Below, one piece after another: positions 1 to 6,625 of a stretch of 14,848 nucleotides of DNA. Below the pieces are notes generated by a model that saw only the letters and a program-made list of their open reading frames with translations, searched no databases and was not told the DNA's origin. The translations under genes were made by a program, and so were the position numbers. Every line of letters starts with the position of its first letter. The stretch's first letter is position 1. The stretch is from CAYONZ01 sp964405465 (GTDB lineage Bacteria; Bdellovibrionota; Bdellovibrionia; Bdellovibrionales; JAMPXM01), in the NCBI GenBank assembly GCA_964405465.1, contig CAYONZ010000071.1, forward strand, positions 1 through 14,848, given 5' to 3'.

Positions 1-96
1 GCGACAAAAGCTCTGCAGTTAAAATGTTGTTTTCTTGTTTTACAGCAACATACATATTCACTTTAATATTAACCCTATGCTAGCCTAATTGGGAAG

Positions 97-219
97 ATGT
101 TTGACGAGTTTCAACAATCATTTGATACTTTCTCAAAAGGACTACCCGCCGGCCACTCTCCAGCACACCATAAAATGGTGTTTATACGCTGCCAAGAAGC
201 GTACGATCAGGGGATGTAG
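97..219 (+). CDS. Possible small protein of 40 residues, unrecognised
   Basis: An ATG at 97 opens a 40-codon frame that ends in TAG at 217-219. The product is mixed in composition (MFDEFQQSFDTFSKG at the start), with no signal peptide, membrane segment or recognised motif. A GGGAAG lies immediately before the ATG, which is too close for a good ribosome binding site, and this lowers confidence. It sits in the leader of the CheX/CheA/CheY operon and contains the 165-181 palindrome, so it could be a leader peptide, an unrelated small gene, or chance. Its function is unknown. Confidence 0.22.
   Translation: MFDEFQQSFDTFSKGLPAGHSPAHHKMVFIRCQEAYDQGM
165..181. repeat. Perfect inverted repeat, 7-bp arms, 3-nt centre
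   Basis: ACACCAT (165-171), AAA, ATGGTGT (175-181) form a perfect dyad followed by TTTATA. It lies about 140-150 bp upstream of the signalling operon start. It could be an operator for a dimeric regulator, or a short hairpin in RNA. If the small ORF at 97-219 is real, the dyad is also coding. Confidence 0.5.
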
Positions 220-317
220 AGCCCTAAAGTAGGGGCCTGCTTTTGAGCCTTCGTGGCTAGTATATAAATGATTTGAATCTACTGAAAACTGTGAAGATAT
301 ACACGATAGGAAGTGAC

Positions 318-938
318 GTGACAGAACATCATGTGACAGATTCTCAAAATGAGCCTCGGACTATTCGGACGAATCCGATTCCGGAGGGCTTTCGTAATAT
401 TGTGAGACAAACTTCACTGGTGCGAATCAAACAGCACTGCCTCTATGAACCCATCGAAATTTACGAACTTGAAAATAAAAATAATTTGGTCTTTGGCTAC
501 TGGATGGGCCTCATCATGGTGGGCAACTCCTCTGTACGAATTTTGTTTAAGGCACATTACAACAATGATGAACTTCGTGTCATCGCTGCCGAGGCCCTCA
601 ATAGTTCTAAGGCAAGACCAGATGACTCTTCAGTGGCAGATTTTATGCGCGAATATTGCAACCTCATGGGCGGAGCAATCAAAGCTACACTAGAGTCGGC
701 AGGCCTGAACACCGGAGTGAGTCTCCCTCTTGTCACCCGCGGTTTTGACGAGGTGTTTTCAAACCAGAGCGTCTCTGTTAATTTCTATGAAGACGTCTGG
801 CAACTTGTGTGCGGTGACGGGCGAATCACCTGTGCAGTACAAATGGATGTAATGAACAACGAGCCCCTTGAGTTGATCGGAATGATTCAGGAGCAACAAC
901 AAGCCAATGACGCTGATGGGGAGATCGAATTTTTGTGA
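318..938 (+). CDS. CheX-type chemotaxis phosphatase domain protein
   Basis: This is a soluble protein of about 206 residues with one CheC/CheX-family domain. CheX enzymes dephosphorylate CheY-P using a Glu-x2-Asn pair on a helix. Here MREYCNLMGG supplies E112 and N115 (numbered from GTG 318), and a VSLPLV-type strand follows, as in CheX. The upstream half (GYWMGLIMVGNSSVRI) matches the first CheX sheet. The frame opens at TTG 273 without a ribosome binding site. GTG 318 is preferred because AGGAAG lies 4 nt before it. The gene ends by overlapping the kinase start (GTGA, 935-938), which implies translational coupling. The likely substrate is the CheY encoded two genes downstream. The family call is from motif and context and no alignment was run. 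Confidence 0.72.
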   Translation: MTEHHVTDSQNEPRTIRTNPIPEGFRNIVRQTSLVRIKQHCLYEPIEIYELENKNNLVFGYWMGLIMVGNSSVRILFKAHYNNDELRVIAAEALNSSKARPDDSSVADFMREYCNLMGGAIKATLESAGLNTGVSLPLVTRGFDEVFSNQSVSVNFYEDVWQLVCGDGRITCAVQMDVMNNEPLELIGMIQEQQQANDADGEIEFL

Positions 939-2872
939 GCACGCTAAATCAAGATCTACAAGCCAGCTACCATATTATTTCGCTACTTGAAAAATCTAAG
1001 GCGAATTCGGAAGAGATCATTGATCGCTTACCCGATATTTTTGTTGTCATTGACACCCAAGGCACCATTCTTAAGGGAAATCACGAGGCCGCCCAACGCT
1101 TCGGTGTCGGCCTTGAAATGCTCATTGGTTCAAATATTTCGCGTTTATTTCTTGAAGAAACTTGGAATCTTTTTTCTGTTTACCTAAATCAGGCCAAAGC
1201 TCTTGCTCCCACCGACAAACCCATCGAATTTGAACTGCCGATTGACGTCCGCGTTGGAAGTGAGAGAATTTGCTATTGGACGCTTTCTGTACTTGACGGT
1301 GTTCCACATGCGAAAGGCCCGCTGTTTTGTTTGATTGGTCGAGATATTACGCTTTTACGTGCGTACCAAAAGCAGCTGGCCGAAATTTTCGCTAGCATTC
1401 CTCTTGGCATTTTTACGGTCGACCGCGATGGTAAAATTGAAGATACGTTTTCTGCCTATTCACAATGGCTTCTTGGGACAGACGAAATAGCAGGTGTCAC
1501 ACTTCGCAAACTCATTTTTGAAAACTGTATCGAATATCTCGATGCCGCTGCCCGAGAAGGTTGGACCAACCTTCTCGATTTCTCAAGCTATTCTCTGCGC
1601 GAATTTGATTTCTTAGCCGAAACTTTCCCTAAGCAGTTCTTCTACCCAATGCCAGGATCAAAAGAAAGCCAAGGACGATATCTCGGCATGAAAATTCAAA
1701 GTATTTCACATGGACAAAGAGTGGACGGAATACTGGTGATTCTGGAGGACCGAACAACATTGGTTGAGGCAGAAAAAGCCGATGAAAAACAAAAACTCCT
1801 CCAAGATCAAAGCCTGGAGCGCGCCCTTCAAATTAAGAAGTGCGACCCAGATATGCTCTCTGTCACTGTCAATGATCTAAAAATTCTTTTCTCGCAGTTG
1901 GGGGACGCTATCTTTGTCAAGGACGCGGAGAATTTTCAAAATATTCTTCACGCCATTAAAGGCAATGGCCGACTCGCCGGTTTCACAATGTTGGTTAAAC
2001 TCAGTCACTCTCTTGAAAGTCGTATACGTGAGTCAGAAGAAGGAAAAGTTGACTGGAAAACCGTTTTTGCATACATCGATGAAATTCGTAACGAGTGGAA
2101 AGAACTTTACTCACTAGTAAAAGTTTTGGCCGAACCACAAGAAGCATCAGCTGAACAAACTGAAGGCAACCGAGAAGATGAGACCTCGTCGATGTTTAAA
2201 ATGCTCACTGACTGGCAAACAAAGTTTGCCAGTCAGTTCAGTGAAAGCATGAATGAGGAACTCAGCAAACTTGCAACCAAGGCAAGGCAGTTGTCATTCA
2301 ACTCGATCCACAGCCTTGAAAGTAGTCTGCGGCATTCAGCGCAAAATACTGCCGCAACTCTTGGCAAAAAAATAAAGTTAGTTTTTGATTGGGAAGAAGA
2401 AATTAAAATCGACGCAACGGATTTAACACAGATTCGCAATGCACTCCTCCACCTCATCAACAACGCAATAGACCACGGAGTGGAGTCACCAGAAGAACGC
2501 CTAGAACTTAAAAAACCGCTCCAGGGAACCATTCGCATTTCTGCTTATATTGCGGGAGATCGACTGGTCTTCAATGTCGAAGATGATGGTCGCGGCGTCA
2601 ACACAGAAAAGGTTCGCATCAAAGCAATCGAGAAAAAAATAATCACACCCGAAAAGGCAAAAAGCCTTTCTGAAGATGACGCTCGCCAACTGATTCTGGC
2701 GCAGGGTTTTTCTACAGCCGAGACAGTGTCTGAGATCAGTGGCCGCGGGGTGGGATTGAGTGCCGTCGCCGAGACAGTTAAGAGCTACAGTGGTGAAATT
2801 GAAGTTAAAGAGAGTAAATATGGTGGAACAGCATTTTACTTTTTTGTTCGTGTTCCTGGGATTGAAAGTTAG
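935..2872 (+). CDS. PAS-PAS-Hpt-CheA-like histidine kinase
   Basis: This cytosolic kinase of 645 residues has no membrane segment. Visible parts in order are a PAS domain (about 28-130, with LPDIFVVIDTQGTIL), a second PAS (about 140-260, SIPLGIFTVDRDGKI), a probable coiled coil (about 270-300), an Hpt domain with HAIKGNGRLAG (phospho-acceptor H339), a linker with helical segments (410-490), and a CheA-type HATPase. The ATPase shows N-box HLINNAIDHG (506-515), G1 EDDGRG (549-554) and G2 GRGVGL (603-608). The NAIDHGVE form of the N-box is typical of CheA rather than sensor kinases. The protein ends right after the ATPase, so the CheW-like P5 domain is absent. It starts at GTG 935 inside the stop of the CheX gene. 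The likely role is PAS-driven phosphorylation of the CheY encoded next; the signal is unknown. Confidence 0.85.
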   Translation: MSTLNQDLQASYHIISLLEKSKANSEEIIDRLPDIFVVIDTQGTILKGNHEAAQRFGVGLEMLIGSNISRLFLEETWNLFSVYLNQAKALAPTDKPIEFELPIDVRVGSERICYWTLSVLDGVPHAKGPLFCLIGRDITLLRAYQKQLAEIFASIPLGIFTVDRDGKIEDTFSAYSQWLLGTDEIAGVTLRKLIFENCIEYLDAAAREGWTNLLDFSSYSLREFDFLAETFPKQFFYPMPGSKESQGRYLGMKIQSISHGQRVDGILVILEDRTTLVEAEKADEKQKLLQDQSLERALQIKKCDPDMLSVTVNDLKILFSQLGDAIFVKDAENFQNILHAIKGNGRLAGFTMLVKLSHSLESRIRESEEGKVDWKTVFAYIDEIRNEWKELYSLVKVLAEPQEASAEQTEGNREDETSSMFKMLTDWQTKFASQFSESMNEELSKLATKARQLSFNSIHSLESSLRHSAQNTAATLGKKIKLVFDWEEEIKIDATDLTQIRNALLHLINNAIDHGVESPEERLELKKPLQGTIRISAYIAGDRLVFNVEDDGRGVNTEKVRIKAIEKKIITPEKAKSLSEDDARQLILAQGFSTAETVSEISGRGVGLSAVAETVKSYSGEIEVKESKYGGTAFYFFVRVPGIES

Positions 2873-2880
2873 AGGTTGAA

Positions 2881-3261
2881 ATGGCATTCATGATCGTGGT
2901 TGATGACTCAAAAACAATTCGAACCTTGGTGCGAAAAGCTCTCGAAGACGGAGGTCATGAGGTCATTGAGGCTGTAGATGGAGTCGATGCAATGGCTCAA
3001 CTGTCGAGCCCACCTAAGACCATAGAAATGATTATTTCGGATATCAATATGCCGAACATGGACGGACTCACCATGGTCCAAAAACTTCGCGAACAACCGA
3101 CTTTTCAAAAAACTCCAGTGATTGTGCTTTCGACCGAAACTAGTCCTGAAATGAAATCTAAGGGCAAGGAAATTGGAGTCACAGCCTGGATGGCAAAGCC
3201 ACCAAATCCAGCAAAACTCCTGGAGGCCGTCGGCAAAATATTGGCAATGACCAAAGCCTGA
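2881..3261 (+). CDS. CheY-like single-domain response regulator
   Basis: This is a 126-residue receiver domain with no output domain. It has the acidic pair D8-D9 (VVDDSKT), the phospho-acceptor D54 (SDINMPNMDG), the switch T85 (VLSTET) and the conserved K106 (AKPP). All the residues needed for phosphorylation by an Hpt or CheA kinase are present. The ATG at 2881 follows an AGAGG ribosome binding site (2871-2875). The 8-bp gap to the kinase gene places it as the third gene of the operon. It is the expected shared substrate of the kinase (phosphorylation) and the CheX-like protein (dephosphorylation). The downstream target, whether flagellar motor, gliding machinery or another protein, is not visible. 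A canonical chemotaxis cheY symbol is not assigned because the cluster is not a standard che operon. Confidence 0.92.
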   Translation: MAFMIVVDDSKTIRTLVRKALEDGGHEVIEAVDGVDAMAQLSSPPKTIEMIISDINMPNMDGLTMVQKLREQPTFQKTPVIVLSTETSPEMKSKGKEIGVTAWMAKPPNPAKLLEAVGKILAMTKA

Positions 3262-3357
3262 TTCTATTTTTTTCAGCCTTCAGCCCCCAAAACTGACTAG
3301 ATTTTTGACGGTTTCTTGGGCGGAACGATCTAAAGCAAATGAGCTTCTCATTGTATT

Positions 3358-3385
3358 TTGTGATTTCCATAAATACGCTTATAAT
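3358..3385 (+). promoter_or_regulatory. Probable sigma70-type promoter for the secreted protein
   Basis: TTGTGA (3358-3363), a 16-nt spacer and a perfect TATAAT (3380-3385) lie 55 bp before the ATG at 3440. A good AAGGAG ribosome binding site follows at 3426-3431. This suggests transcription separate from the cheY operon. No regulator site was recognised. Confidence 0.6.
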
Positions 3386-3439
3386 ACATGCGGTTTAGGG
3401 ATTCACGATGACCAGTCCCACTATGAAGGAGCCATTTCA

Positions 3440-3889
3440 ATGAAACCGATATTTACCAATCTTCATTTAAACACCTTTTGTTTAAGGCACCATTTGTCGG
3501 CTTTCTGTTTTATGGCAGCAATACTGATCTGCGCGCCAGGCCAGGCCAAAACCAATGCTTATGATCTGAAACTTGATCTTTCGGTAAAAGGTAAACCACT
3601 GCCGTCATCAAAGGTAACTGTCAAAGAAGGTGAGCAAACGTCGCTCACACAAAGTACCTCAACAGATAAAACTTTTGTTGATGTGATTGCGGTCGAGGAC
3701 TCCCCTGGAAATTCCATAATCAAAGTCAAATTTGTAATGGGCACGATTTTACCAAGCGGAGAGCGAAAAGTTCTCACTTCAGATGAAATTTTAGCAAATG
3801 AAAATCAACCAGCAAAAGTTTCTCTTTCGACTTCAAAAGGCGAAGAGGACTTTTCATTTGTCGTCACGGCCAAACGAAAAGCACAATAA
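3440..3889 (+). CDS. Small secreted protein of unknown function
   Basis: The product is about 149 residues. The N-terminus has a positive or polar stretch, a hydrophobic core (LSAFCFMAAILICAPG) and an AxA-like cleavage site (GQA before KTNAYD), consistent with Sec export to the periplasm. The mature part of about 115 residues is predicted to be mostly beta strands, rich in Ser, Thr, Lys and Val, with no cysteine and no catalytic motif recognised. The frame is open upstream to GTG/ATG-like codons near 3305, but the ATG at 3440 has AAGGAG 8 nt before it and leads directly into the signal peptide. The promoter at 3358-3385 lies between the two candidate starts, which also favours 3440. The gene converges with the rhodanese gene and their stop codons are 2 bp apart. 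I do not recognise the family. Confidence 0.75.
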   Translation: MKPIFTNLHLNTFCLRHHLSAFCFMAAILICAPGQAKTNAYDLKLDLSVKGKPLPSSKVTVKEGEQTSLTQSTSTDKTFVDVIAVEDSPGNSIIKVKFVMGTILPSGERKVLTSDEILANENQPAKVSLSTSKGEEDFSFVVTAKRKAQ

Positions 3890-3898
3890 ACTTATTGT
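3883..3898. repeat. Inverted repeat spanning both convergent stop codons
   Basis: ACAATAA (3883-3889), AC, TTATTGT (3892-3898) is a perfect 7-bp dyad. Each arm contains the stop codon of one of the two convergent genes (TAA on plus at 3887-3889, TAA on minus at 3894-3892). It is AT-rich with a 2-nt centre, so it is a weak hairpin. It has no GC stem or T run that would make it a classic terminator. Confidence 0.45.
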
Positions 3899-5010
3899 AA
3901 ACTAGATTTCGAGGCCATCAACTCCCGCAGGCCTCCTGAACAATTGGCAGCATTTTTAAATCCTAAATCCCGCAAAACCTTGGTCACCAGAGCCGACCGA
4001 ACACCCTGTTCGCTCAAGACCAAGATCCGAAATCTTGGGGAAACTCTCAATCGCAAGAGCTCTTTTGCGATGGCTAACTGAGGGCGTCCCTTTGGGTCTA
4101 AAAACTCAGTCCACGGAATATTGAGAGATCCCAAATCGGGTTGCCTTTGTGACACCCCAATTCCGACTTTTCCCAAATACTCGGCAGGAGTACGCACATC
4201 AAGAATTCGATACAAAACAGGCGGTGCCCCCTGATAAGAATAGGCCTGCAGCAATCCCCCATTTTTTAATACGGCTTCAAGCTCCTTCGCCTCACAAATC
4301 AAACTCTCATCAACTTCTGGCTTCCACATTGGTTTTGCATTCAAAACCTGCCTCGGCAATGGCTGTGTCGGCCCACTCGCAACCGAGGGAGCATCTCCAA
4401 GTTTAGGAGTCGCTTGCACAACATCAGCCATACGCTTAGCACGTACTGAGTCGTAGTCCGCAATCTGCACTTGCTTTACACCAAGCAATTGAAGCATCCA
4501 GGCCATTCGCCCTTCTTCTCCCCGACCGTCCTTACCGTGTCCCAACACAATGATCTGTGAATCCTGATCGATACCCAGCCGAGCCAGTCGTCGGGATATT
4601 GCAAAGTAATCCTTCTGCAAAAGACCACGCAACTCCGAGTTATTCTGTGAAAACTCATCCCACTGCAAAGAAACAGAGCGAGAAATATGTGAGGTCGAAA
4701 ATTCAAACTGCGATCTTGTGTCAACAAAAACGGTTTTCTCGTTAATAAGTAGCGGCGGAGGAACTACCAAAAACCGGCCATCTGGCAAGTCTCCCTTGAG
4801 CGAATCTCCAGCATAGGTTTGATCTATGTTGGCATAACTTTCAGAAACAGTCGTAGGCTGATGCTGACACGACAAAACCAAAATGGAACTCAAGACCAAG
4901 CAGCCGATCCGGGCCGCCGATTCGCTCAACCATGTGGCAAACCCTGTGGCAATAGAGACTTGCGCAAACCATCTCTGGTGCGGAAAGATTTTTTTTGCGC
5001 TAGACTCCAT
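3892..5010 (-). CDS. Tandem rhodanese-domain probable lipoprotein lacking catalytic Cys
   Basis: Two rhodanese-like domains are visible (numbered from the longest start, TTG 5070): about 100-212 (VFVDTRSQFEF) and about 255-388 (ILDVRTPAEYLG). Rhodaneses carry sulfur on a Cys in a CxxGxRS loop. Domain 1 has HGKDGRGEEGR there, with no Cys. Domain 2 has SEQGVRS, with Ser353 in the Cys position. Both domains therefore look catalytically dead, which suggests a binding or regulatory role. A hydrophobic run ending in LVLSC (Cys68) resembles a lipobox, implying outer- or inner-membrane anchoring on the periplasmic side. The start is uncertain. TTG 5070 has a GGAG 6 nt upstream but gives a strange Cys-rich leader. 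ATG 5010 has GAG 6 nt upstream and is used here. TTG 4929 would give an ideal 20-residue lipoprotein signal but has no ribosome binding site. The gene lies 57-117 bp downstream of lysS, probably in the same transcript. Confidence 0.78.
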   Translation of the reverse strand: MESSAKKIFPHQRWFAQVSIATGFATWLSESAARIGCLVLSSILVLSCQHQPTTVSESYANIDQTYAGDSLKGDLPDGRFLVVPPPLLINEKTVFVDTRSQFEFSTSHISRSVSLQWDEFSQNNSELRGLLQKDYFAISRRLARLGIDQDSQIIVLGHGKDGRGEEGRMAWMLQLLGVKQVQIADYDSVRAKRMADVVQATPKLGDAPSVASGPTQPLPRQVLNAKPMWKPEVDESLICEAKELEAVLKNGGLLQAYSYQGAPPVLYRILDVRTPAEYLGKVGIGVSQRQPDLGSLNIPWTEFLDPKGRPQLAIAKELLRLRVSPRFRILVLSEQGVRSALVTKVLRDLGFKNAANCSGGLRELMASKSSLQ

Positions 5011-5034
5011 TTCGCACTCAGCTGTACGCCCGAT

Positions 5035-5055
5035 CTTACATTCGCACTTACATTC
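5035..5055. repeat. Short direct repeat near the rhodanese gene start
   Basis: CTTACATTC occurs twice, separated by GCA (period 12 bp). Read on the minus strand it would encode part of a Cys-rich leader if translation began at TTG 5070. The low-complexity look of this stretch argues that it is untranslated leader between lysS and the rhodanese gene. Confidence 0.4.
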
Positions 5056-5127
5056 CATCTTCTGTTTCAACTACTTCTCCGATCAATCCCCGTAAGTTCT
5101 CAAGCGTCTTTCCCCGCCCTGTGAGAA

Positions 5128-6606
5128 TCATTTAAATTTCATGGTCGGAAACAATATAATATCGCGAATGCTTGGACGATCAGTGAGAATCATCACAATT
5201 CGCTCCACCCCAATACCTACTCCACCTGTAGGAGGCATCCCAACATCGATAGCATGCATGAAATCCTCGTCCATTGGCTGCGCTTCTTCATCGATTGTTC
5301 GCTTCGATTCTTGTTCCATCAAACGATCGTATTGATCTTCTGGGTCATTCAACTCTGAATAGGAGTTACCAATTTCCATGCCGGCAGCAAACGGTTCAAA
5401 TCGCTCAACCAACCCTGGAGTCTTACGATGCTTTTTCGTTAACGGAGAAATCTCCATCGGGTGATCCATCACAAATGTCGGATGCCACAAGTGTTGTTCA
5501 GCTGTTAGCTCAAAAATTTCCATAATCATTTCGCCGCGCGAGCCGGGTTTCTCAAGATCAGAACCAAACTCTTTGCATTTAGCAAATAGCATTTCTTCTG
5601 TCATACCTTCCACTTCGAAACCGGCATACTCACGAATACCCTCGTGAACTGTTAAACGCCGCCATGGGGCCGTAAAATCAATCTCCCGCCCCTGGTAAAT
5701 AAACTTGGTCGTCCCGCGAATCTCCATGCACAAATGCACAATCAACTCTTCAAACTGCTGCATTTGATAGAGGTAATCGGTGTAAGCTTCATACCACTCT
5801 AGCATCGTGAACTCAGGGTTGTGCGAACGATCAATTCCTTCATTTCGAAAGTTTCGATTCACCTCATAAACTTTCTCAAAGCCACCCACGATCAGACGCT
5901 TCAAATAAAGTTCAGGACTGATTTTCAAAAATAATTTCATATCGAGTGCACGGTGATGAGTTGAAAACGGATAGGCCGAGGCTCCGCCATAAACGGGCTG
6001 AAGCATGGGGGTTTCGACTTCCATAAATCCGCGACCATCCAAAAATTTGCGAATCTCCGAAATAATCTTCGAACGATTTTTAAAAACATCGCGCGATTCA
6101 CTATCGACAATCAGATCAAGGTGACGATGACGATACTTCGTTTCGATATCTGTCAGTCCATGAAATTTCTCAGGTAAAGGTTCAAGTGTCTTGCAAAGAA
6201 TTTTAAATTCCTTGCAATGAATCGAGAGCTCGCCCTTTTTAGTTCGAAAGACAAAGCCTGCGACCCCAACGATGTCACCAATATCGAGATTTTCAAACGC
6301 TGTTTGATCAACTGTCGCCAATTCTTCAACGCGCAAGTAACATTGAATAGAACCACTGGCATCCTGAATATTGAAAAAGGCAGCTTTACCCATAGGTCGC
6401 TTGGTCATCAAACGTCCCGCAAGTTTAAAGTGCGTTTCCTCTTTCGCCTCGCCTGTTTGCAAATGATCAAAGTCGCGTAGGACCTGAGTCACTGTCGCAC
6501 TACGATCGTAGGTGTGCGGGAAGGGATCAATTCCTGCGGCCTTCAAAGCATGCAATTTACGTCGTTTCTCTGCGCGCAGGGGGTTTTCTCTTTCAATTTC
6601 AGACAT
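5128..6606 (-). CDS. lysS: Lysyl-tRNA synthetase, class II
   Basis: This cytosolic enzyme charges tRNA-Lys with lysine using ATP. The 492-residue product matches the usual bacterial LysS length. It has an N-terminal OB-fold anticodon-binding domain (about 58-145) and a class II catalytic core with motif 1 (FMEVETPMLQP, about 194-204), motif 2 (FRNEGIDRSHNPEFTMLEWY, about 253-272) and motif 3 (GIGVERIVMILTDRP, about 464-478). The frame can open at GTG 6612, but GAGGAG overlaps that codon. ATG 6606 has this GAGGAG 5 nt upstream and gives the usual MSEIER-type N-terminus, so it is preferred. It lies 19 bp downstream of the aldolase gene, on the same strand, and is probably cotranscribed with it. 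Nothing is missing from the catalytic core that I can see. Confidence 0.96.
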   Translation of the reverse strand: MSEIERENPLRAEKRRKLHALKAAGIDPFPHTYDRSATVTQVLRDFDHLQTGEAKEETHFKLAGRLMTKRPMGKAAFFNIQDASGSIQCYLRVEELATVDQTAFENLDIGDIVGVAGFVFRTKKGELSIHCKEFKILCKTLEPLPEKFHGLTDIETKYRHRHLDLIVDSESRDVFKNRSKIISEIRKFLDGRGFMEVETPMLQPVYGGASAYPFSTHHRALDMKLFLKISPELYLKRLIVGGFEKVYEVNRNFRNEGIDRSHNPEFTMLEWYEAYTDYLYQMQQFEELIVHLCMEIRGTTKFIYQGREIDFTAPWRRLTVHEGIREYAGFEVEGMTEEMLFAKCKEFGSDLEKPGSRGEMIMEIFELTAEQHLWHPTFVMDHPMEISPLTKKHRKTPGLVERFEPFAAGMEIGNSYSELNDPEDQYDRLMEQESKRTIDEEAQPMDEDFMHAIDVGMPPTGGVGIGVERIVMILTDRPSIRDIILFPTMKFK

Positions 6607-6625
6607 GAACACTCCTCAAAAAAAA

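Larger units (their letters stand above)
1..317. other. Leader region of the chemotaxis-like operon
   Basis: This stretch contains no long gene. It holds a possible 40-codon ORF (97-219), a perfect 7-bp inverted repeat (165-181), and a weak hairpin (CCCTA-AAG-TAGGG, 222-234) followed by a short T run at 241-244. A loose promoter candidate is TTGTTT (27-32), an 18-nt spacer, then TACATA (51-56). The upstream gene is not visible, so it cannot be said whether 1-96 is the end of another transcription unit. No tRNA-like fold was recognised. Confidence 0.4.

Noticed and set aside
2233..2887. Minus-strand open frames of 101 and 128 codons inside the kinase gene
   Set aside because: They lie antisense to a gene with clear CheA motifs, have no recognisable domains and no good ribosome binding sites.
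3262..3300. Rho-independent terminator after cheY
   Set aside because: A run of seven T occurs at 3267-3273, but no inverted repeat precedes it.
3305..3439. N-terminal extension of the secreted protein
   Set aside because: The promoter at 3358-3385 lies within it, and the ATG at 3440 has a strong AAGGAG site and leads into the signal peptide.
4819..5124. Plus-strand open frame of about 101 codons opposite the rhodanese leader
   Set aside because: It is antisense to the rhodanese coding and leader sequence, with no family resemblance and no ribosome binding site evident.
6607..6612. GTG 6612 as lysS start
   Set aside because: The GTG overlaps the GAGGAG ribosome binding site, which is ideally spaced for ATG 6606.
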